Shown here: positions 16,596-24,771 of the stretch, piece by piece
Position numbering within the stretch: the first letter of the stretch is position 1
Layout of the letters: every line of letters begins with the position of its first letter
Assembly (NCBI RefSeq): GCF_003947455.1
Contig: NZ_QHJH01000071.1
Coordinates: 1 to 33,376, forward strand
Source of the DNA: Streptomyces sp. WAC 04229
Lineage (GTDB): Bacteria; Actinomycetota; Actinomycetes; Streptomycetales; Streptomycetaceae
Direction: 5' to 3'
DNA length: 33,376 nucleotides
Position numbers and translations under genes: made by a program
The notes under the pieces: generated by a model
Seen by the model: only the letters and a program-made list of their open reading frames with translations
The model's database searches: none
Told to the model about the DNA's origin: nothing

Positions 16596-17435
16596 TCAGC
16601 CCGACTTCGACGACGACTTCGAGGCCGTCGAGGAGGGCTTCTGCGACGGCGACGCCGCGCCGCTCGACCCGCTGCCGTTGGCCTTCGTCACCGCGGCCAC
16701 CGCCTCCTTGGCCGCCTTCTGCGCGTCCTTCACCAGGTCGTCCGCGTCCGGCGCCTTCTCGCCGGCCAGACCCGCGCCGTTGTAGTCGAGGGTGACGACG
16801 ACGTTCTCGACGCGCGTCACGACCGTCTGCTGCTTGAAGGTGCCTTCCTTCTTCTTCAGGTCGTAGCGCACGACCGAGGCCTCGTCACCCGTGCCGCCGA
16901 CCGGCGTGGTCTTGAGGCTCTGGGCACCTTCGGCGCTCTGCGCGTCCTTGAGCTGCTTCGTGTAGTAGTCGTGCGCCAGCTCGTCGCCCGCACCGCGCGT
17001 CGCGTCCGACTCGAAGCGCAGCATCGACACGCTCAGCCAGCGGAACTGGGAGCCCTTCACGCCGTTGTCGTCGAGGCTGTCCCACGAGCAACCGACCCGG
17101 GTGGCGGTGTCGTTGGAGGCGCCCTCCTTGCCGGAGTCGCCCTTCGGGACCAGGTCCTTCAGCGACTTCTTCGACAGCACCGAGCACGGCTCCGGAAGCT
17201 TCGCGTACGCCGCCGCCCGCACCGTCGGGGAGGGGCTCGCGGACTTGGACGCGTCGGACTGCTCGGCGGCGGCCTTGTCCTTCCCGTCGCCGGAACCGGA
17301 GTCCGAGGAGCAGCCGGCCACCACCAGCACGGCGGGGACGGCGGCCGCGCAGACGACGACGCGGGTCAGCCGCGACGCTTTCCGCTCTCGCTGCTCACGC
17401 TTGTCTCGCTGGTCACGCTGGGCTCGTAGCTGCAT
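16596..17435 (-). CDS. DUF3558-type lipoprotein
   Basis: A 279-residue predicted lipoprotein. After a highly charged N-terminus (MQLRAQRDQRDKREQRERK) comes a hydrophobic core and the lipobox VVAGC with acylated C42, then a Ser/Asp/Lys-rich linker. The domain begins at AKLPEPCSVLSKKSLKDLVP and contains the paired cysteine of VGCSWDS, the DUF3558 pattern. A Ser/Lys-rich tail ends the protein. The ATG at 17435 has GAAGGA five bases upstream and is preferred over the ATG at 17450, although both are in frame. It is a paralogue of the next upstream gene (17568-18428). Function unknown; cell-surface location inferred. Confidence 0.88.
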   Translation of the reverse strand: MQLRAQRDQRDKREQRERKASRLTRVVVCAAAVPAVLVVAGCSSDSGSGDGKDKAAAEQSDASKSASPSPTVRAAAYAKLPEPCSVLSKKSLKDLVPKGDSGKEGASNDTATRVGCSWDSLDDNGVKGSQFRWLSVSMLRFESDATRGAGDELAHDYYTKQLKDAQSAEGAQSLKTTPVGGTGDEASVVRYDLKKKEGTFKQQTVVTRVENVVVTLDYNGAGLAGEKAPDADDLVKDAQKAAKEAVAAVTKANGSGSSGAASPSQKPSSTASKSSSKSG

Positions 17436-17567
17436 GGTTCCTTCACTCATGACGCTCGTGGTTCCTGCGGTCGGAACGGGTCCGAGGAGCCACCGTACGC
17501 GGTGAAGAAATCGTGCGGGCCCGCTTCGGGGGCACCGCGCGCGCACGCGCCGGGGCCCGGACAGGCC

Positions 17568-18428
17568 TCAACCGCCGAGCGAATCCGCCAGCTGGGAGGC
17601 CAGTTTCCGGGCCATGTCCTGCATTTCCTCGCTGTCCGGCACGACTCCGAGCGTCGCCGACTGCTCCGCGTACTCGATGGTCACCATGACGTTCGACGTG
17701 CGGAACGCCACAGTCACGGTGCGCTGTTTCGCGGTGGAACCGGAGTCGCTCAGCTCGTCGTCGACGTACCCCTCGTCACCCAGGTCGTCGAGGAGCCGGG
17801 GCTGCAGATCGGTGGGCGTGGCACTGCCGGAGGGGCTGGAGGAGGCGTCGCCGGACGGCGCGGAGCCCGAGGGCGTGGCGGAGGGCGAGCCGGACGACGA
17901 GGCGCCCGACGGGGACCCCGACCCGGGCGGGGAAGAGGGCGGGGAGGAGGACGAGGACACCGACTCGGAGACGACCGGCTCGGGCAGGTCCGCGGCCTCC
18001 ACCCGCTTGGCGAAGAGCTGTTCGGCCTGGCTGTCGTCGCTCACGGAGTTGTCGTACGACACCACGCGCTCGAAGTCGACGAAGAGGTGGTTGGTGGCCT
18101 GGGCCGACTCGACCTTCCAGCGGCAGCCGACCTTGCGGTCGGTGTCGTACGCGAGCGTCGGCTCCCCCTTGTACGCCTTGTCGCGCTGCGCCTCGTCCGG
18201 GATCTCCTCGATGCCGGGCAGCAGCGCGTCGAGCGTCTTGTCGCCGACCGCGCCGCACGGCTCCGGCAGGGTCCGGTACCTGCCCGGCTCGGCGGCCTCG
18301 GTGGTGACTCCCGGCCGGCCCGGGTTGGAGTTGTCCGACGTGGCGCCGTCGCCGGAGCCGCCGGTGCAGCCGGCCAGCAACGCCGCCAGGCAGGCGGCGA
18401 CGCCGGGTACGTAGGCCTTCCGCTGCAC
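17568..18428 (-). CDS. DUF3558-type lipoprotein, second paralogue
   Basis: A 286-residue predicted lipoprotein with a short signal peptide and lipobox LLAGC (C21). The domain starts RTLPEPCGAVGDKTLDALLPG and has the matching KVGCRWKVES cysteine, paralleling the neighbouring paralogue. It is interrupted near residues 155-205 by a low-complexity Ser/Pro/Gly insert, after which the domain resumes (RTVTVAFRTSNVMVTIEYAEQS). The GTG at 18428 is supported by GAGAGGAG eight bases upstream. It is transcribed in the same direction as, and 132 bases before, the other DUF3558 gene, suggesting a tandem duplication. Confidence 0.88.
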   Translation of the reverse strand: MQRKAYVPGVAACLAALLAGCTGGSGDGATSDNSNPGRPGVTTEAAEPGRYRTLPEPCGAVGDKTLDALLPGIEEIPDEAQRDKAYKGEPTLAYDTDRKVGCRWKVESAQATNHLFVDFERVVSYDNSVSDDSQAEQLFAKRVEAADLPEPVVSESVSSSSSPPSSPPGSGSPSGASSSGSPSATPSGSAPSGDASSSPSGSATPTDLQPRLLDDLGDEGYVDDELSDSGSTAKQRTVTVAFRTSNVMVTIEYAEQSATLGVVPDSEEMQDMARKLASQLADSLGG

Positions 18429-18652
18429 GGTGCGGCTCCTCTCGCCGGGGTGGCTGTGGTCCGGGACGCTCGGATCGCTTCGGGACTCCAGTGTCCCCGC
18501 TGGTTAATCGCTTGCCGCACGGGGGCGCCCCCTGGAGACAATGTGTATCGCACGCGCTGCCGTGAACGCCGGTCAGTTGTCCTTTTGGCTGTCATTGGCT
18601 CCGGTTTTTGCGCTTCGATACTTCTGTTTGTTTCCGGGGGAATGAGGACGAT

Positions 18653-19846
18653 ATGTCGTACGTGGAAATGCCGGGCGCGAAGGTGCCGATCAGGATGTGG
18701 ACCGACCCGGCGACGGTCGAGGAGGGCGCCCTTCAGCAGCTGCGCAACGTCTCGACCCTGCCGTGGATCAAGGGCCTGGCGGTCATGCCCGACGTGCACT
18801 ACGGCAAGGGTGCGACGGTCGGCTCCGTGATCGCGATGCGGGGCGCGGTGTGCCCGGCGGCGGTGGGCGTCGACATCGGCTGCGGGATGTCGGCGGTCAA
18901 GACGTCCCTGACGGCGAACGACCTGCCTGGCGACCTCTCCCGCCTCCGCTCGAAGATCGAGCAGGCGATTCCGGTGGGGCGGGGGATGCACGACAGCCCC
19001 GTCGAGCCGGGGCGCTTCCACGGGCTCGCGACGAGCGGGTGGGACGACTTCTGGGGGCGGTTCGACGGGGTCGCGGAGGCGGTTCGCTTCCGTAGGGGGC
19101 GGGCGGCTTCTCAGATGGGAACCCTCGGGCAGGGCAACCACTTTGTGGAATTTTGCATCGATACATCCGATTCGGTGTGGCTCATGCTGCACTCCGGTTC
19201 GCGCAACATCGGCAAGGAACTCGCCGAGCACCACATCGGCGTCGCCCAGAAGCTCCCGCACAACCAGGGCCTGATCGACCGCGACCTCGCGGTGTTCGTC
19301 GCGGACACCCCGCAGATGGCGGCGTACCGCAACGACCTGTTCTGGGCACAGGAGTACGCGAAGTACAACCGCACGCTGATGATGGCGCTCTTCAAGGACG
19401 TGGTCCGTAAAGAGTTCAAGAAGGCCAAGCCTGTCTTCGAGCCGGAGATCTCCTGCCACCACAACTACGTGGCGGAGGAGCGGTACGACGGGATGGACCT
19501 GCTGGTGACCCGCAAGGGCGCGATCCGCGCGGGTTCCGGGGACTACGGGATCATCCCCGGTTCCATGGGCACGGGTTCGTACATCGTGAGGGGCCTCGGG
19601 AACGACAAGTCCTTCAACTCCGCCTCCCACGGCGCGGGCCGGCGCATGAGCCGGAACGCGGCCAAGCGGCGCTTCTCCACCAAGGACCTGGAGGAGCAGA
19701 CGCGGGGCGTGGAGTGCCGCAAGGACTCGGGCGTGGTGGACGAGATCCCGGGCGCCTACAAGCCGATCGACCAGGTCATCGACCAGCAGCGCGACCTCGT
19801 GGAGGTCGTGGCGAAGCTGAAGCAGGTCGTCTGCGTGAAGGGCTGA
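18653..19846 (+). CDS. rtcB: RtcB RNA ligase
   Basis: A 397-residue RtcB, the GTP- and Mn-dependent ligase that joins 2',3'-cyclic phosphate (3'-phosphate) and 5'-OH RNA ends in tRNA splicing or RNA repair. Metal- and guanylate-site motifs are intact: MPDVHYGKG, GVDIGCGM (D74, C77), GQGNHFVEF (H163), LMLHSGSRNIG (H180), CHHNYV, GSMGTGSY and the guanylylated histidine H326 in SHGAGRRMSR. ATG 18653 has GAGGA upstream; the frame-open GTG/ATG before it lacks one. No archease gene is visible nearby. The stop codon forms part of the following hairpin. Substrate in this host is unknown; damaged tRNA or rRNA repair is the family expectation. Confidence 0.96.
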   Translation: MSYVEMPGAKVPIRMWTDPATVEEGALQQLRNVSTLPWIKGLAVMPDVHYGKGATVGSVIAMRGAVCPAAVGVDIGCGMSAVKTSLTANDLPGDLSRLRSKIEQAIPVGRGMHDSPVEPGRFHGLATSGWDDFWGRFDGVAEAVRFRRGRAASQMGTLGQGNHFVEFCIDTSDSVWLMLHSGSRNIGKELAEHHIGVAQKLPHNQGLIDRDLAVFVADTPQMAAYRNDLFWAQEYAKYNRTLMMALFKDVVRKEFKKAKPVFEPEISCHHNYVAEERYDGMDLLVTRKGAIRAGSGDYGIIPGSMGTGSYIVRGLGNDKSFNSASHGAGRRMSRNAAKRRFSTKDLEEQTRGVECRKDSGVVDEIPGAYKPIDQVIDQQRDLVEVVAKLKQVVCVKG

Positions 19847-19883
19847 GTCAAGGCTCCCCGCTCGCGCGGGGAGCCTTGACTCA
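19844..19883. terminator. 18-bp perfect hairpin over the rtcB stop codon
   Basis: TGAGTCAAGGCTCCCCGC (19844-19861) is exactly mirrored by its reverse complement at 19866-19883 with a 4-base loop. The first three bases are the rtcB stop codon. It lies between the convergent ends of rtcB and the homing endonuclease gene (stop at 19895), so it should terminate both transcripts. Confidence 0.85.
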
Positions 19884-19894
19884 CGCGGGCTCTG

Positions 19895-20722
19895 TCAGCT
19901 GGGCATGGTGGCTTGGCCGGAGCGCAGGCGCCACATGCGCAGGTTGCAGCTCTGCGGTGTCCTGTCGAGCACCCCGGCGGCCGCCGTTGGGCTGTTGAGC
20001 TTCAACAGGATGCGGTCCTCGGTCTCGTTCCAGCGGCGCGCTGTGTGGGCGGACCTCATGCCGGCCGGGCGTACCCACGTGGCCAGCGAGTCGGCAGCCG
20101 CGTGCTTGCGCGCCAACGACAGGCAGTCGGGGTAGTACAGGTCGGCTGCCAGGCGTTGGGCCGCCTCCATGGCGTACATGACGTTGTAAACGTTGTCCCG
20201 TGCGTTGCGCTTGATGGTGCGCTGGACTCCGGTCACTCTCCGGGTGTAGTCGCACAGGTAGTGGCCGATGGCGGTGCTGGCTGTGGTGAGTGAGACGAAG
20301 GGGAATCCCTTGCTGGTGTAACCCACCGATCCGTCGGCATCGATCACGCCCCGGAGGTAATCACGACGGGAGAAATCGCCGCGTGGCGGCGCGATCGTCG
20401 CGGACTTGCGTCCGTAAGGGAGGCCGAGGTCGTTGAGGAGTGTTCTGGCCGCGAGGGAGCACAACGTCCAGGTGACCGAGGTGTGGTTCGCGGCGAAGTT
20501 CGTGGATCTGGTGCGCTCCGAAATGGTGCTGTTGTACGGCGTCAGCGCGCGGAACTGGCGCAGGAGGCCGATGTCGCGGGCGGCGAGTTCGACGCTCAGT
20601 TTGCCTTTCTGGCCGACGCCTTGCTGTAGGTGCCCGTCCGCTTGCAAGAACCCGAACATGTACGCGTACTCAGGGACTGTGAGGTCCATGAACCGATGGC
20701 CGCTAGGCTCGCGTTCAGCCAC
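19895..20722 (-). CDS. Freestanding LAGLIDADG homing endonuclease with C-terminal helix-turn-helix
   Basis: A 275-residue protein with two LAGLIDADG-type motifs: YMFGFLQADGHL (about 21-32, acidic D29) and YLRGVIDADGSVGY (about 122-135, D130). These are the packed helices that carry the metal-binding acids of monomeric homing endonucleases. After the second half-domain comes a C-terminal segment WNETEDRILLKLNSPTAAAGVLDRTPQSCNLRMWRLR (shown in parts as WNETEDRILL, PTAAAGVLDRTP, SCNLRMWRLR) resembling a Myb/SANT or helix-turn-helix DNA-binding unit. GTG 20722 has AAGGAAGTGGAG upstream; ATG 20689 is an alternative. Codon use includes more A/T-ending codons than the neighbours, a sign of recent arrival. 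No intein splicing motifs or intron are seen. It is convergent with rtcB. Confidence 0.85.
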   Translation of the reverse strand: MAEREPSGHRFMDLTVPEYAYMFGFLQADGHLQQGVGQKGKLSVELAARDIGLLRQFRALTPYNSTISERTRSTNFAANHTSVTWTLCSLAARTLLNDLGLPYGRKSATIAPPRGDFSRRDYLRGVIDADGSVGYTSKGFPFVSLTTASTAIGHYLCDYTRRVTGVQRTIKRNARDNVYNVMYAMEAAQRLAADLYYPDCLSLARKHAAADSLATWVRPAGMRSAHTARRWNETEDRILLKLNSPTAAAGVLDRTPQSCNLRMWRLRSGQATMPS

Positions 20723-20824
20723 AGGGAAGCTCCACTTCCTTGCTGGTCAGGCTCTCGGTCAGGACCGGCATCCCGGCCGAGGGCCGACACGATTGATGTG
20801 GTGACGCGAGCCTAGATTTTCAGT

Positions 20825-20843
20825 TCAACCGCCGTTCGGTTGA
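20825..20843 (-). terminator. Weak inverted repeat after the SDR gene
   Basis: TCAACCG (20825-20831) and CGGTTGA (20837-20843) form a 7-bp stem with a 5-base loop. It lies about 40 bases beyond the minus-strand stop of the SDR gene (20880), and upstream of the homing endonuclease. It may terminate the AraC-YnfA-SDR operon, or be an operator for the endonuclease gene. Confidence 0.35.
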
Positions 20844-20879
20844 TCGGAGTTCTTCACTCCTGTGAGTTACGCCCGAGCG

Positions 20880-21659
20880 TCAGCCCTCCCGGTGCACCTT
20901 CGTGTTGGAGGCCTGGGCGCGGGGGCGGACCACCAGGAGGTCGATGTTGACGTGGGCGGGGCGGGTGATCGCCCAGGTGATGGTGTCGGCGACGTCGTCG
21001 GCGGTCAGGGGGGCGGCGACGCCCTGGTAGACCTTGGCCGCCTTGTCCTGGTCGCCGGCGAAGCGGGTCAGGGCGAACTCGTCGGTCTTGACCATGCCGG
21101 GCGCGATCTCGACGACGCGGACCGGGCGGCCGACGATCTCCAGGCGCAGTGTCTCGGCGAGGACGTGTTCGGCGTGCTTGGCGGCGACGTAGCCCGCGCC
21201 GCCCTCGTAGGTGGCGAACCCGGCGGTCGAGGAGACGACGACCACCGTGCCGTCCCCGCTCGCCTCCAGCTTGGGGAGCAGGGCCTGGGTGAGGTTGAGG
21301 GTGCCGAGGACGTTCGTCTCGTACATCCGGCGCCAGTCCTCCGGGTCGCCGGTGGCCACCGGGTCGGCGCCGAGCGCGCCGCCGGCGTTGTTGACCAGGA
21401 CGCCGATCGTCTTGAAGGCCGTGGCGAACTCGTCGACGGCCGCGCGGTCGGTGACGTCGAGGGGGTACGCCGTGGCCTGGTGCCCGGCGGCCTGGATCTC
21501 CTCGGCGAGCGCCTCGATGCGGTCCTTGCGGCGGGCGGTGAGGACGACCCGGTAACCCGCCGCGGCGAGCTGCCGGGCCGTGGCGGCGCCGATGCCGCTG
21601 CTCGCACCGGTGACGACGGCGATGCGCGAGGCGGCGGACGGGGCGGCTGCGGTGGCCAT
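20880..21659 (-). CDS. Short-chain dehydrogenase/reductase
   Basis: A 259-residue classical SDR. The Rossmann cofactor motif TGASSGIG is near residues 18-25, followed by TARRK, which favours NADP. LDVTD, NNAG, the catalytic Ser in VVVSSTAG, and YVAAKH with the active-site Tyr and Lys are all present. The family closest in shape is the YdfG-like serine or 3-hydroxy acid dehydrogenases. ATG 21659 has AAGGAGCAGCCC before it. It is the last gene of a same-strand run with the YnfA-like gene 43 bases upstream and the AraC regulator. The substrate is not deducible. Confidence 0.94.
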   Translation of the reverse strand: MATAAAPSAASRIAVVTGASSGIGAATARQLAAAGYRVVLTARRKDRIEALAEEIQAAGHQATAYPLDVTDRAAVDEFATAFKTIGVLVNNAGGALGADPVATGDPEDWRRMYETNVLGTLNLTQALLPKLEASGDGTVVVVSSTAGFATYEGGAGYVAAKHAEHVLAETLRLEIVGRPVRVVEIAPGMVKTDEFALTRFAGDQDKAAKVYQGVAAPLTADDVADTITWAITRPAHVNIDLLVVRPRAQASNTKVHREG

Positions 21660-21702
21660 GGGCTGCTCCTTGATCGGTGCTGGACGTCGCCGTCCAGGGT
21701 AG

Positions 21703-22041
21703 TCAGCCGCCGTTGCGGGGCGCCCACATGATCACGGCCATCCCGGCCAGGCAGACCAGCGCGCCGGTGATGTCCCACCGGTCGGGGCGGTAGCCGTCGG
21801 CGACCACGCCCCACAGGATCGAGCCGGCCACGAAGATGCCCCCGTACGCGGCGAGGATGCGGCCGAAGTGGGCGTCGGGCTGGAAGGTCGCGACGAAGCC
21901 GTACGCGCCGAGTGCGAGGACCCCGCCGGCCGCCCAGAGCCAGCCGCGCTGCTCGCGCACCCCCTGCCAGACCAGCCAGGCACCGCCGATCTCGAAGAGG
22001 GCGGCGACGACGAAGAGGGCGGCCGAGCGGAGAATGACCAT
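21703..22041 (-). CDS. YnfA/UPF0060 family small membrane protein
   Basis: A 112-residue protein with four membrane helices, matching UPF0060 (YnfA), which is distantly related to small multidrug resistance proteins. Typical features are the EIGGAWLVWQ segment in helix 1, the AYGGIFVAGSILWG motif in helix 3, and the WDITGALVCLAGMAVIM final helix. ATG 22041 begins five bases after the AraC stop codon, with GAGG overlapping the end of that gene, so translation is probably coupled. A much longer open frame through this stretch is spurious. Transport of small cations or drugs is suggested for relatives only. Confidence 0.93.
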   Translation of the reverse strand: MVILRSAALFVVAALFEIGGAWLVWQGVREQRGWLWAAGGVLALGAYGFVATFQPDAHFGRILAAYGGIFVAGSILWGVVADGYRPDRWDITGALVCLAGMAVIMWAPRNGG

Positions 22042-22046
22042 GGCGG

Positions 22047-22901
22047 TCAGCCTCGCATGCCGCTGTCCGGGTCCCCGGAGCCGGCCGGATCCGTCTCCGC
22101 CGCGTACGCCGTCGGCGGCACCCCCACCGTCGCCGTGAAGTCGCGTACCAGATGCGCCTGGTCGGCGTAGCCGAGCTCGGCGGCGAGGGCGGCCCAGTCG
22201 ATGCCGGTGCGGGTGCCGGCGCGCTCCAGGGCCTCGTGGATGCGGCACCGGAGGATGACCCACTTCGGGCTGACGCCGACATGGGTCGCGAAGAGCCGCT
22301 GCAGGGCCCGCACCGACACTCCCTCCGCCCGGGCGAGGTCGCCGACGCGGCGCACCGTGCGGTCGGAGCGGATGCGGTCGACGAGGGCGACGGCGTGGTC
22401 GGCCTGCGGGTCCGGGGCGCAGTCCAGGGTGAGCAGGAAGGCGTCGAGGGCGGCCACCCGGTCCCGGTCGGCGGCGGGGGTGACGACGGCGTCGGCCGTG
22501 GCGTCCGTCACCTGGGGGAACACCTCCCGGGCGGGCAGGGCGCGCCCCGTCCATCGCGACACCGGCGTCCGGGGGGTGTACGGCCGGAAGCCGCCGGGCC
22601 GGAATTTCGCGCCGCAGACCCGGCCCCGTCCGGTCAGCTTCCGGGTGTACAGGCCGAGGGCGACGCCGGTGACCTCGGCGTAGGGCGGGCCCTCGTCCTC
22701 GTCCCACTGGAAGGTGAGGTTGACGCAGGGGTGCGGTACGACGTGGGAGGCGTAGGGGGCGGGCAGGTCCCAGTCGATGAGCCAGTACCACTCGACGTAC
22801 CGGCGCAGCGGCTCGGCGGGCGCGTGCCGGCGGAACCGCACGCGGTGGAGCAGCGCGGTCGGGTCGACGATCCCGCGGGTGTCGTGGCGGGGTGCCTCCA
22901 T
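22047..22901 (-). CDS. AraC-family transcriptional regulator
   Basis: A 284-residue regulator with an N-terminal sensory domain (about 1-160; landmarks RRYVEWYWLIDWDLP, HPCVNLTF and AKFRPGGFRPY, of the type found in DUF6597-like AraC proteins) and a C-terminal double helix-turn-helix (VGDLARAEGVSVRALQRLFA and WAALAAELGYADQAHLVRDF). ATG 22901 is selected, although no strong ribosome binding site precedes it; a TTG at 22946 would add 15 residues. It leads an operon with the YnfA-like and SDR genes and is divergent from the DinB-like gene at 22981, whose promoter it could control. Confidence 0.9.
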   Translation of the reverse strand: MEAPRHDTRGIVDPTALLHRVRFRRHAPAEPLRRYVEWYWLIDWDLPAPYASHVVPHPCVNLTFQWDEDEGPPYAEVTGVALGLYTRKLTGRGRVCGAKFRPGGFRPYTPRTPVSRWTGRALPAREVFPQVTDATADAVVTPAADRDRVAALDAFLLTLDCAPDPQADHAVALVDRIRSDRTVRRVGDLARAEGVSVRALQRLFATHVGVSPKWVILRCRIHEALERAGTRTGIDWAALAAELGYADQAHLVRDFTATVGVPPTAYAAETDPAGSGDPDSGMRG

Positions 22902-22980
22902 GGCCGGATCGTACGTCGCGCTTCCCCGGGTGTCGCGTTTGTTCAAGAAGGGCGGCCCCCGACGTCCCTACGGTCGGAGC

Positions 22981-23571
22981 ATGGACACGAACAGTGCGAA
23001 GGCGTACGGCATCGGCGAGCTGCTGGCCATGGCGCGTGAGCGGGCCGCCCCGGTGGTGCGGGGTGTTTCGGACGTGGCGCTCGCCGCTCCCACGCCCTGT
23101 GCCGAGTACGACGTGAAGGCGCTGGTCAACCACCTCTTCCAGGTGGTCGAGCAGTTCCAGCGGCTGGCCCGGAAGGAGGCGTCGGCCTTCGGCGAGACGC
23201 CGGACCGGGTCGCCGGGAGCCCCGAGTGGCGTGAGCGGCTGGTGGCCGAGGCGGACCGGTTGGCGGCGGCCTGGTCGGCGCCCGGTGCCGAGGAGGGGAC
23301 GACCGGCGGGATGGACATGCCCGCGCGGCTGGTCGGCTCGATGGCGCTGCTCGATCTGACCGTGCACGTGTGGGACCTGGCGCGGGCGACGGGCCAGGAG
23401 TACCCGGGTGCCGACGAGGCGGTCGTGGCGGAGCTGGCGGGCGCGGTGGCGGAGCTGGCGCCGACGGCCAGGGAGATGGGCATGTTCGGGGTGCCGGTCG
23501 AGCCGGCCGCGGGGGCGTCGGGGTTCGAGCGGCTGCTCGCGGGGACGGGGAGGGATCCGTACTGGCGGTGA
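22981..23571 (+). CDS. DinB/mycothiol-dependent-like metal-binding protein (TIGR03086 type)
   Basis: A 196-residue helical protein of the maleylpyruvate isomerase N-terminal/DinB-like superfamily, TIGR03086 type. Candidate metal histidines are in VNHLFQVVEQF and in DLTVHVWDLARATG, a characteristic motif of the family. CAEYDVKALVNH is the typical entry to the four-helix bundle. Relatives act in mycothiol-dependent or other thiol transfer reactions, but many have no known role. ATG 22981 has GGAG close upstream. It is divergent from the AraC regulator with 79 bases between starts, so the two may share control. Confidence 0.88.
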   Translation: MDTNSAKAYGIGELLAMARERAAPVVRGVSDVALAAPTPCAEYDVKALVNHLFQVVEQFQRLARKEASAFGETPDRVAGSPEWRERLVAEADRLAAAWSAPGAEEGTTGGMDMPARLVGSMALLDLTVHVWDLARATGQEYPGADEAVVAELAGAVAELAPTAREMGMFGVPVEPAAGASGFERLLAGTGRDPYWR

Positions 23572-23621
23572 GGCTCCGCGTGCGGGAATAGTGCCTGGTC
23601 GTTCTCCGTTCTCCGGGTATA

Positions 23622-23635
23622 GTTGAAGCATCAAC
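23622..23635. promoter_or_regulatory. GTTGA-4-TCAAC inverted repeat before the luciferase-like gene
   Basis: GTTGAAGCATCAAC lies 20 bases upstream of the ATG at 23656, directly ahead of the GGAGG ribosome binding site. The TTGAA/TTCAA-type palindrome is typical of MarR-family operators, which commonly control flavin monooxygenase operons. No marR gene lies in the window, so the regulator would be elsewhere. Confidence 0.5.
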
Positions 23636-23655
23636 AAACCGGAGGTTGAGCGACC

Positions 23656-24771
23656 ATGCAGTTCGGCATTTTCAGCGTCGGCGACGTCACGCCCGACCCG
23701 ACCACGGGCCGTACGCCGACCGAGCGTGAGCGGATCAAGGCCATGGTCGCCATCGCGCTGAAGGCCGAGGAGGTCGGGCTCGACGTGTTCGCGACCGGCG
23801 AGCACCACAACCCGCCGTTCGTCCCCTCGTCGCCCACGACCATGCTCGGCTACATCGCGGCCCGCACCGAGCGGCTGGTCCTCTCCACCTCCACCACCCT
23901 CATCACCACCAACGACCCGGTGAAGATCGCCGAGGACTTCGCGATGCTCCAGCACCTGGCCGACGGCCGGGTGGACCTGATGATGGGGCGCGGCAACACC
24001 GGACCCGTCTACCCGTGGTTCGGCAAGGACATCCGGCAGGGGATCAACCTCGCCGTCGAGAACTACGCCCTGCTCCACCGCCTGTGGCGCGAGGACACCG
24101 TGGACTGGGAGGGGAAGTTCCGCACGCCGCTGCAGGGCTTCACGTCCACGCCCCGGCCGCTGGACGGCGTCGCGCCCTTCGTCTGGCACGGCTCCATCCG
24201 CTCGCCGGAGATCGCCGAGCAGGCCGCGTACTACGGCGACGGCTTCTTCCACAACAACATCTTCTGGCCCGCCGAGCACACCAAGCGCATGGTCGAGCTG
24301 TACCGGGCCCGCTACGCCCACTACGGGCACGGCACCCCCGAGCAGGCCGTCGTCGGCCTCGGCGGGCAGGTGTTCATGCGGAGGAACAGCCAGGACGCGG
24401 TGCGGGAGTTCCGGCCGTACTTCGACGTCGCGCCCGTCTACGGGCACGGCCCCTCCCTGGAGGAGTTCACCGAGCAGACGCCGCTCACGGTCGGCTCGCC
24501 GCAGCAGGTCATCGAGAAGACGCTGGCCTTCCGCGACTACGCCGGCGACTACCAGCGCCAGCTGTTCCTGATGGACCACGCCGGCCTGCCCCTGAAGACC
24601 GTCCTGGAGCAGCTCGACCTGCTCGGCGAGGAGGTCGTGCCGGTGCTGCGGAAGGAGTTCGCCAAGGACCGTCCGGCTCACGTGCCGGACGCGCCGACCC
24701 ACGCGTCCCTGCTGGCCGCCGCCCGCAAGGACGCCTCCGGGGACGTCCGCGAGGAAGGAGTACCGGCATGA
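23656..24771 (+). CDS. Luciferase-like FMN-dependent monooxygenase, CE1758 family
   Basis: A 371-residue bacterial-luciferase-fold (LLM) oxidoreductase using reduced FMN and O2. The N-terminus MQFGIFSVGD, followed by EVGLDVFATGEHHNPPF, gives the first beta strand and the EHH flavin-pocket signature. LSTSTTLITTNDPVKIAEDFAMLQHLADGRVDLMMGRGN is the conserved core (in parts). ATG 23656 has GGAGG upstream. It overlaps the next gene by four bases (ATGA), an FMN reductase, matching the CE1758/CE1759 gene pair of actinobacteria. The reductase is expected to supply reduced FMN. The substrate is unknown. Confidence 0.93.
   Translation: MQFGIFSVGDVTPDPTTGRTPTERERIKAMVAIALKAEEVGLDVFATGEHHNPPFVPSSPTTMLGYIAARTERLVLSTSTTLITTNDPVKIAEDFAMLQHLADGRVDLMMGRGNTGPVYPWFGKDIRQGINLAVENYALLHRLWREDTVDWEGKFRTPLQGFTSTPRPLDGVAPFVWHGSIRSPEIAEQAAYYGDGFFHNNIFWPAEHTKRMVELYRARYAHYGHGTPEQAVVGLGGQVFMRRNSQDAVREFRPYFDVAPVYGHGPSLEEFTEQTPLTVGSPQQVIEKTLAFRDYAGDYQRQLFLMDHAGLPLKTVLEQLDLLGEEVVPVLRKEFAKDRPAHVPDAPTHASLLAAARKDASGDVREEGVPA

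Noticed and set aside
19844..19883. Hairpin after rtcB as an integration attachment site
   Set aside because: No tRNA gene, integrase or direct repeat of the core nearby; a terminator explains it.
21703..24702. A 999-codon minus-strand open frame spanning several genes
   Set aside because: It runs antisense to the luciferase-like and DinB-like genes and reads through the AraC gene in the wrong frame; only its last 112 codons are the real YnfA-like protein, which has its own start.
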